This document shows, piece after piece, positions 57,090 through 64,000 of a stretch of DNA of 64,000 nucleotides. Source of the stretch: Cristatella mucedo (taxonomy: Eukaryota; Bryozoa; Phylactolaemata; Cristatellidae); NCBI GenBank assembly GCA_009760855.2, contig WPIO01000094.1, positions 1,382,501-1,446,500 of the forward strand, in the 5' to 3' direction. The notes below the pieces were generated by a model. The model saw only the letters and a program-made list of their open reading frames with translations. It was not told the origin of the DNA and ran no database searches. Position 1 is the stretch's first letter, and each line of letters opens with the position of its first letter. Position numbers and translations under genes: made by a program.

Positions 57090-57888
57090 GGCATTCTGCT
57101 TTACGGCATGCCAAAGGTCGACACGAATGGGTGGTAAATATCTCATTGGTTAGTGGTAGTTAAGGTAGTGAGACTCCATCGTCTGAGGTGTTGGTTAAAC
57201 ATTCCGAAAACAGAGCAGGCTTATTCCCACTATCCCCAATGAAGTAAAGGCGATAAAATCCGTTGATGAGCTGTCTCCCCATAGTTATAGCCAACAAAGC
57301 TATGCTCGATAGCCATCTGCTACCTCAGCAGAATTGCAGCTTGGTTAACGTGAAGGTAAGCTTAGTCTTTTGCTACCGCCTAAAGCCGCAGTCTCTACTA
57401 CCGGTTTTGAGTCAGGCAAGATGCTTACTGGTAGCGAAAGTAGTCTCTTCCACCCTGGGTAGGTTCTAAATGCAGGAATAGGCGTAGTTATAAATGCAGC
57501 AAATGAAGTAAGCCGCAGCTAGAGAGAAAGGTGGCTACCGCAGTCGGCACCGAGGACGACTGAATTATTCTAGCGGATTTAGCATAATCGGCATTTACCA
57601 GTTCGTAGCAAGGAACATAGTACGCTCATTGATAGGCAAGGCAAACAGCTAACCTGCCAGGCGAATTCAATGGAACAAGACAGCAGGACCTCAAAGGAAT
57701 GAAAAAATCGTCGCTCATGCAACTATGTTTAGAAAAATACAAGGACCACATGGAGGTCGCACTTTGGTATTGCTCGACGGCGGCTCATACCGTAGCGACA
57801 ACTGCATTGCTCGCTCGGTCGCAGGGGTCAAAGTTCGTAAGTATTTTTGCCAGTCGGCGGATCGGTTCATTGACGGCACGATTGCTCA
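57090..57888. other. Region downstream of the receptor stop codon
   Basis: Should contain the receptor 3' UTR, but no minus-strand AATAAA or ATTAAA was found. No repeats of the local families were seen. Confidence 0.4.
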
Positions 57889-59144
57889 TCAATTTAGCAG
57901 TGTTTTCGCTGCTCCAAGAAAAGCGAAGCCAGCTTGCTCGGATGCCTGGTGCGAGTCACGAGGGCCTACCTCGCCGGTGCCCTGAGGAGGAGCCACCTGG
58001 CTTGCCAGCCAATAACCAAGATCCGGATAGCTTCTGTAGGACACGTCGTCCGAGGAACTCTCTCGATGCGGATACTCAAACGATCTTCCAATGTGGATTG
58101 TATCGGATCTCTCTATGAATGTGATCATTGGTTTGGCTACTTCGTTTGCATGAGTAGCTGCCTCAGACACTCCGTTCTCGGCCGTAGCTACTTTCGGCCT
58201 CTGGCAAGATTCTCTGATAAGTGACTGCGAGAAATCATGAAGGAAAAAGTTAGGCAAACTATCCGAAAGGCTTGTTCTCACAACGGTCTTCACGTCTATA
58301 TAGGTTTCGTCTTGGGCAGCTGTCGCAGGCGCTGCGGCCATTTCCACAGGCCATCCCGTTGCCAGAGAAATGTCGACGTAAGGCATTGCCGTACCGCAGC
58401 TGCTATTCCCAGAGTGACTACAGTCAGATGCCAAAAACTTGTCGTCCTCACTTCCGCAATCGCACTGCTCCAATAAGCTCTCACAATCGACGATAGCTCC
58501 TGGCTTTAGCAGCTGAAGCGAGTCGGATTCAGGTGCAGCAGGAATTTTATCTACAACGGGCAGATGGCTCCACCGGAGGTCAGCAGAGGTCAGAGTGTAG
58601 GCCGTCGCGCCTGTACGGTCGGCTACACTTTCGCTCCGGAGCGGATGCTTGTCTAATTTGATAGTGCGAACGACCACCGTCTGTCCGAATCCGAGAGCCC
58701 TGTGGCACTGGGGCAGGAAGACAAATATTAACCAGGCCACGCATCCAAAAGCGAGCACTCCCATGGCCACAGCAGCAGCTTCTCCGGCCTTGAGCCCGCT
58801 GGTGTGGAAGTAGACCGGTGACGAGTAGTCGCCTAGCATGTCCTCAGTGCCGGCGTCAACCACGCTTCGAATCGCAATTCCGTAGCGGTTATTTGGTTCT
58901 AGGTGGCTCACTTGAATGGAATAAGGATGAGTATTAGGCAATAGGACAGTGTCGGTTCCAAGCATGCAGTTGTCACAGGTAGCCTCTGGTGAGGCAGTTT
59001 CGCTGTCGTCCGTGAATTTCAGCTCAAAGCCCTTCAGCCGTCCAGCAAAAGAACATTCGTCCGCTACCTGGGATTCAGCCTTGATTGTGATGTGTATTGA
59101 TGTGGAGTCGGCAATGGAAGTTCCGAGCACTTCTACTTTAGGTG
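57889..59144 (-). CDS. Terminal exon of single-pass FN3 membrane receptor
   Basis: The exon starts after the pyrimidine-rich acceptor CGAACTTGTAG with CA completing an Ala codon, and stops at 57891-57889 (418 residues). Exon residues 1-116 form a fibronectin type III domain (APKVEVLGTS, HLEPNNRYGIAIRSV, GDYSSPVYF). Residues 122-144 are a hydrophobic membrane helix (GVLAFGCVAWLIFVF). About 270 cytoplasmic residues follow, with the related motifs YVDI (256) and YIDV (282) and a tyrosine cluster YRSYPDLGY (370-378). RWSHLPVVDKIPAAP (191-205) loosely resembles the proline-containing box 1 of class I cytokine receptors, but it lies about 47-60 residues after the membrane rather than 10-20. No kinase or phosphatase domain is present. 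I do not recognise the family; a cytokine-receptor-like protein is a guess. Confidence 0.82.
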
Positions 59145-59741
59145 CTACAAGTTCGAGGAGCGAGCAAACGATAAAACATTATCAATCTGGCAGACAGCAA
59201 TGAGTAAGCTTTGGCTTCGATAACATTTGGAGAAACTACCTACAATAAATTAATGAAGTCGAGAAAATAGGCTATTAAAATTTCATCAGTGGCATTATGC
59301 ATGGAAGTGAACAAAATAAATACTGAGGAGCTGGCGTAACAACTTTGAAGCCTCTCTAGTGACCCTCACTTGTAAGGTTGCCCATGTTGCCAGGTGTCCA
59401 GGGCCCTTTTGTCTCAACTCTTACTCGGAAGCAATAGAATATTTGAGAGGAACTTTAATAAGAAAACTCGTCGGGGTTCGACTAAAATGGCGACACGATT
59501 GAAAGCGCCAGCAGGAAGAACTAACAAGGCTGGTCTCTGTCAGGAGGCAGTGACTAGCCAGGCTGCTTCCGACACCAATTGGCAAATGAGGAAAGTTGAA
59601 TCACTTGCCTTGGTTTATGAACGCATCCTAGCTAGCCGATCTAGGGCTACTACTTCCTTCAGTGGGAATAGCACAGGTGCTAGGAATGCAGAATTGCTCG
59701 TTCGTTGCAAAACGATGCGGGTGGCAACTGCAGGTAAGTGC

Positions 59742-59870
59742 GAGCTGGTTTGGCCAAGTGGTTAAGGCAGTCGCCTCGACCAAGGTTTGGCTGAGGTCAT
59801 GGGCTCAAGTCCTGTGGCATATGTGAAGCGTCTGAATAGAGATTAAGTTCTCTTGGGGTGCTATACAAAT
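59742..59870 (+). mobile_element. SINE-1 in the last intron of the receptor gene
   Basis: Head GAGCTGGTTTGGCCAAGTGG, CGACCAAGGTTTGGCTGAGG, B box GGGCTCAAGTCC, tail through GGGTGCTATACAAATG. GAGCTGG at the 5' edge and GAGCTAG after the tail may be a short target duplication. Confidence 0.8.
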
Positions 59871-61033
59871 GAGCTAGATATATGTATATATACACGATTT
59901 GTATACCGATCCAGAAACCTGCCTATATTCCGGTGAGCTATTGAAACAACTGCCTGCTAGATGGGCCAGATTATGAAGTATTATTATCTAACCAATAAGC
60001 TATTCCCGGTGCCTTAATTGTTTCGCCTATGAACCGTTTATGTCGTAATCCACGATTAGCTGGAATGAAAGTCAAACTCGCGTAATTGTGGCAGTCAGTC
60101 GAGGGCGAGGATTTATGGTCTACTCGTAGATCACTCGGTTGGTTTATAGCACGAGGAGTTGTTTCCTCTTGGGCTTTGAGCGTTGAGGCAGTTGAGCTCT
60201 GAACGCTTAAGGCGCCTACCGGAGCCGACTGTCCAAGCTTTTCGCTTCGGTGGTAGGCAGCGCTGCCCCATGCTCTGCCCGGCATACGAGAGCGGCTTTG
60301 AGCCAAGGCTATGGACAATGGACGCCCGTCACCTTCAGTCGCTGCAGAGCAGACTTATCTAAAAAATGGAGGTAGACTTTTATGCTAAGCTATGGGCGCT
60401 GCTCATTTAGGTTATGGGTTTTTATATTATATATTATTTATGTTATATACATTTATGTTATATATTATTTCGCCTCGCTGCTGCGCCGACAACTCACTCA
60501 ACTCGATGCAAGATTCAGGTCTTCACCTTTTTTTTCGCGTGTCGGCGAGGACTAGCACAGTTACAAGCACTATTTTTGCAGCCTAGTTCCTACCTGAACG
60601 TGGAAGCAGCTAAAAAATGGTTATTTTGCTCCTACCTGTGAATGGATTACAATGCGAATGTGAATTAGAATGTGAATGTGCTTGTTAATAACCAGAGGTC
60701 TTACTAGCGAGCAGCGGCGAGTGTCGGCTCGTGCGGTTTAGCGTGCCTGTGCGCGCCTGATGCTTGGGTGCTTTTTTTCACCATGCTAAAGACTGATACA
60801 TTGCTGGCCATTAACCCTTTACTATTGACTTCTCTTACAGAGAGTTATAAAGCTCCTGACCAGACATTTTGTTCCTTTCATTAAGGTTTTCAGCATTATG
60901 ATTTTGTTGATGCTATTGCTATTAAATACCTGTACAATGAAGCGCTTATGAAGCTCAGTCACCGATATTGACACGATACAAGCAGCTGCATGCTGGGATA
61001 GCTATCCAGCATAGGACCTGGCCCTTCACTGAC

Positions 61034-61090
61034 CTCGATGGCCGGCATAGATGCTGCACTGACTGTTGAAGGTCAGGCCGGTAGCAGAGC
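61034..61090 (-). CDS. Receptor gene, internal exon (end of an FN3 domain)
   Basis: The 57 bp exon encodes SATGLTFNSQCSIYAGHR, which resembles strands E-F of an FN3 domain (LTGLxxNSxYxxxV). A branch-point-like CTTAAC lies about 25 bp before the acceptor ATCGAG, and the donor is GAG|GTCAGT. Phase 1 at its 3' end joins the next exon's CA to make GCA (Ala-Pro-Lys...), so the reading frame continues cleanly into the terminal exon. Identification rests on motif and phase, not on a database match. Confidence 0.6.
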
Positions 61091-61451
61091 CTCGATACGT
61101 TGCACCGATGCCGTAGGTTAAGTGGTGGGGTGAGGTAAAATTTCGAAAATGGCTTGGCGACAGGAAGTAACTCCATTTTCCTGCTGTGTAACTGCTGCGT
61201 AGTTGCAGGGCATCAGCAACCGTCCAGCTTAGCTCCTGCAATTATAGTAGCTGGGCTAAGTGAAGCAAGCTCCCACTAACACAGTGCTACTTTACTACTG
61301 CGCTACACTCACTGTAGCTGCATCTGCTTCACCTAAAGATGGCAGCGACAATAGCAGTGCTAGTCCTCACTGACGCCTGACACACGCTGGTGGAGCAGCG
61401 CCTCAAAGCTAGTCAGTGTTGCTGCCCGTGGCTACCTACAACTATGCCAGC

Positions 61452-61830
61452 CGTAATAATAATAAGACACTTGATACAGTGCCTTCAGAGAACTCAATCT
61501 CTTTCAAGGCAGAGGGAAACGCGATTGAATGGTGAGTAATATCGCGCTTGATAAGTAAAATGAATAACATTGTTAGGGGGATATGTACAGGGTCAGCAAG
61601 CAAGTATGGTTAGTGACAGCATGCACAGTGTCAGCATGCATAAGCACGCAAAGGTCCAATCACAGGGACCCATGATATGCTGTGATAGATGGTGCGTTTT
61701 CAGTTTCTTTTTAAATTTGATCAAGTCAGGGGATGTTTCATGCAAGGTGGGAGTGAGTTCCAGGCTATGGGAGCATACGAACTAAAGGCTCAGTCACCTA
61801 TGGATTTGAGGCTTGTACGAGTATGGCAAA
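61452..61830 (-). mobile_element. LINE-A 3' fragment in receptor intron
   Basis: (AAT)n, GATACAGTGCCTTCAGAGAAC, UTR and the last RT codons up to GGATTTGAGGCTTGTACGAG. Confidence 0.78.
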
Positions 61831-61904
61831 TGCAATAGATTGCTTATAGTTAATGCCAAACTCAGCATTCAAGCTTGTTTGAAGTGAGTTTTGAAGTTAC
61901 CAAA

Positions 61905-62325
61905 TGACATCACGAATTGCCACCCTGTACTGGTTTCCCAACGAGTAGCATATCGACTTCAAGGTTTTCTCGCTCAATTTTACATCATTTCATTCTTTTG
62001 TTTATCTTGTCCACAAGCTCGTCTGAATAAAATCTTATAGCTGTGCCTCGAACCAGCCTCAAATCCTTAGCAGTCCTGGGCATTTGTTCCGTATGGATTC
62101 AAAGCCTGGAACTCACTTCCGACTGACGTCAGGAGGACTTGATTACATTTAAAAGGAAGCTAAACATACCTGTTCCTCACTGTATTGATAAGGTAACGCA
62201 GAAATTTTGTGTGTGCTTGTGCATACTAATACTGTCCATCTTATCACTCACTACGTTATTATGCTTCCTTAGAGCATATGAAATGTGCACAGAAAAAGAT
62301 TTATTTCTCTGAGAGCACTGTACAA
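61905..62325 (+). mobile_element. Diverged LINE-A 3' fragment in receptor intron
   Basis: CCACCCTGTACTGGTTTCCC, ATCGACTTCAAGGTTTTC, CTCAAATCCTTAGCAGTCC and a worn tail with CTCTGAGAGCACTGTAC. Confidence 0.6.
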
Positions 62326-62344
62326 CTATCATTACAATATTAAC

Positions 62345-63115
62345 AATAATAATACACTTGATAAAGTGCCCTCAGATAACTCAATCTCTCTTTAGGTGCT
62401 TTGCATTTGCTGCAAAGGGAAATGCAATTGAATGGTGAGTAATATCATGCTTGATAAACAAACAAAATTAATAACGTGGTTAGGGGTGACATGCACAGGG
62501 TCAGCAAGCAAATGTGGTTAGTGGCAGCATGCACAGTGTCAGCACACATAAGCACATCAAGGACGAATCACAGGGACCCACTAAATACTGCCCTAAATAG
62601 GTGTGTTTTTAAGTTCTTTTTAAATGTGGTCAGGTCAGGGGATGTTCTAACGCATGTCGGAAGGGAGTTCCAGGCTTTGGGAGCATACGAACTAAATGCA
62701 CGGTCTCCGAAGGATTTGAGGTTTGTACGAGGTATTTCTAGACTGTTGGATTCCGAAAAGCAGGTGGTACGATGCTTGGCCTGATGGGGGAGTAGATTTG
62801 AGAGATAGGCTGGAGCCAAAGAATGAAGTGACCTAAAAGTGAGCTACAAAACCTTGAAGTCAATCCGTTGCTTGCCTGGTAGCCAGTGCAGGTCGGCGAG
62901 AAGTGGAGTAATGTGGCAACTGCGAAGCTTACGACAGACAAGCCTAGCTGGGGAGTTTTGCACCAGCTGTAATCGCTTGATTGCACATGCCGGTAGGCCA
63001 GTAAGCAGTGAGTTGCAGAAGTCGAGACGGAATGTCTCGAATGCATGGACCAACTTAGATGTGGTATCCTTATCTAAACAAGCCCGAATTTTATCAATGT
63101 TATTTAGCAATGTTA
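62345..63115 (-). mobile_element. LINE-A copy in receptor intron
   Basis: The minus strand encodes [59 protein letters not shown] and [20 protein letters not shown]. Very close to the 48331-49200 copy, so probably recent. Confidence 0.88.
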
Positions 63116-63292
63116 TATGTTATGCTTAAGCAATGTTGTCATTTTTATCTTCATTGTTATTGCTAAGGTAATTTTGTGGCTATAATACTAATTTGCTTAA
63201 TGTTTTTACATTAAAAGAGAAACTGGGGTATCATGCACAACAATCTAATACTGTTCTGTTGCATCGAGCTAAAAATTTGGTTTTCTATATGT

Positions 63293-63452
63293 AACAATAA
63301 TAATACATTGTTATAGCACCCTGAGTGAACTCAATCTCTCCTTGGGCACTTTAAGTTTGCTGCAAAGGAAGCACGATCGAATGGTTAGTGGTAGCATGCT
63401 CAATAAAAACGAGCATAACATGGTTAGGAGTGAAATGTACAGGGTAAGCACG
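63293..63452 (-). mobile_element. LINE-A tail next to receptor exon
   Basis: (AAT)n, GTTATAGCACCCTGAGTGAAC, TTTAAGTTTGCTGC, AGCATGCTCAATAAAAACG; it ends about 25 bp from the exon boundary at 63480. Confidence 0.78.
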
Positions 63453-63479
63453 AGAATGCGTTGAAAAAGCAGGGAAAAC

Positions 63480-63620
63480 ATCTTGCCAGCAAATGTCTGT
63501 CGGTGCTTTTCCAGAATATCACGAAGCTGTCTACAGGCTCCTCGTACTGCCACGACAGCTGCACCGAACTCCGATCTTCGGGACCTGCTTTGGCCATGAC
63601 TTGAGTGACCGGACGAAGAA
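63480..63620 (-). CDS. Receptor gene, upstream exon (start of an FN3 domain)
   Basis: A strong acceptor (TTCTTTTGTTGCAG) precedes 46 codons: LRPVTQVMAKAGPEDRSS, then VQLSWQYEEPVDSFVIFWKS, the B-C strands of an FN3 domain with its core Trp. The 3' boundary is uncertain. GAT|GTTTTC gives the phase needed by the 61034-61090 exon but is a weak donor. The combined domain would be about 20 residues shorter than usual, so a further exon may be missing between the two. The gene continues beyond the window. Confidence 0.62.
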
Positions 63621-64000
63621 CTGCAACAAAAGAACAAGCTAACAAGGATATAATCAATGCATGGGCGTGCAAATCGTTTTATCAAGAAAAACGTACACTA
63701 GCACTCGATCAAGTAGTAATGGATGTGAATCTGCACGAGCCAGGTGCAGCTATGCCTGCAGCCAGGCTGAGATGCAAGACCTGCAAGTATATGAAATTAA
63801 TTTTGAGGCAATCATGAAGCCTGCTACCAAGTTATGGTACCGTGCAAAAAACTGCATCCGTAAAAATTTCAACGCAAACTACCAAAGAGTTCAAAAATAT
63901 GTTTAAAAAGGTGTGGATACTGCAACGAGACTACCCTGCCAGTAAGTCTCATTAAGCCACTCTTCCAGATATGGTGTTTATTCATAGAGCCAGCTCATTT
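63621..64000 (-). other. Upstream intron of the receptor gene (window edge)
   Basis: Sequence before the acceptor at 63621. No further exon recognised before the edge. Confidence 0.4.

Larger units (their letters stand above)
59145..63479 (-). other. Introns of the receptor gene
   Basis: The two introns (59145-61033, 1889 bp, and 61091-63479, 2389 bp) carry one SINE-1 copy and several LINE-A fragments listed separately. I see no further exon in 59150-59740 or 59880-61030. The forward-strand open frame at 59394-59765 has no recognisable domain and is probably chance. Confidence 0.5.

Noticed and set aside
59394-59765. 123-codon forward open frame in receptor intron
   Set aside because: No domain, no splice context, and its end runs into a SINE-1 copy.

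Overview
The window looks like a repeat-rich metazoan, most likely invertebrate, nuclear genome. Coding exons are short and separated by introns of 2 to 6 kb with GT-AG ends. There are no bacterial-style operons. About half of the sequence is recognisable retroelement debris. I cannot name the species from sequence alone.

Two protein-coding genes are supported, both on the minus strand. The first is a complete transgelin/calponin-family gene of six coding exons. It runs from the ATG at 45921 to the stop at 24615 and encodes 193 residues: a calponin-homology domain plus one C-terminal calponin-like repeat. One exon is only 33 bp. All five introns have usable splice sites and compatible phases. 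The second is the 3' part of a gene for a single-pass membrane receptor. Its terminal exon (57889-59144) holds a fibronectin type III domain, a transmembrane helix and a tyrosine-containing cytoplasmic tail of about 270 residues. Two upstream exons (61034-61090 and 63480-63620) appear to supply another FN3 domain, and the 5' end lies beyond position 64000.

The remainder is mostly mobile DNA. LINE-A is a CR1/L2-like non-LTR family with more than 35 5'-truncated copies ending in (ATT)n. LINE-B is a second non-LTR family with endonuclease and reverse transcriptase remnants and an (ATTAC)n tail; its largest copy spans 34070-37300. SINE-1 is a tRNA-derived family whose 3' end resembles that of LINE-A. 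SINE-2 is a second tRNA-derived family whose body is a chain of short hairpins. There is also a Ty3/gypsy pol relic (13130-16015) with LINE-A inserted in it, and a family of about 0.85 kb LTR-like repeats present as an inverted pair (17230-18085 and 19215-20100) plus a third copy near 21556-22310.

Layout: 1-13 kb is non-coding with scattered repeats; 13-16 kb is the gypsy relic; 17-22.5 kb is the LTR-like cluster; 24.6-45.9 kb is the transgelin gene with repeats in its introns; 46-57 kb is dense LINE-A/LINE-B with two minisatellites; 57.9-64 kb is the receptor gene. The two genes are unrelated in function as far as the sequence shows. I see no CRISPR array, prokaryotic system or clear novel gene cluster. 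The most unusual items are the hairpin-chain SINE, the shared LINE/SINE tail, the receptor of unclear family and some local inversion and minisatellite events.
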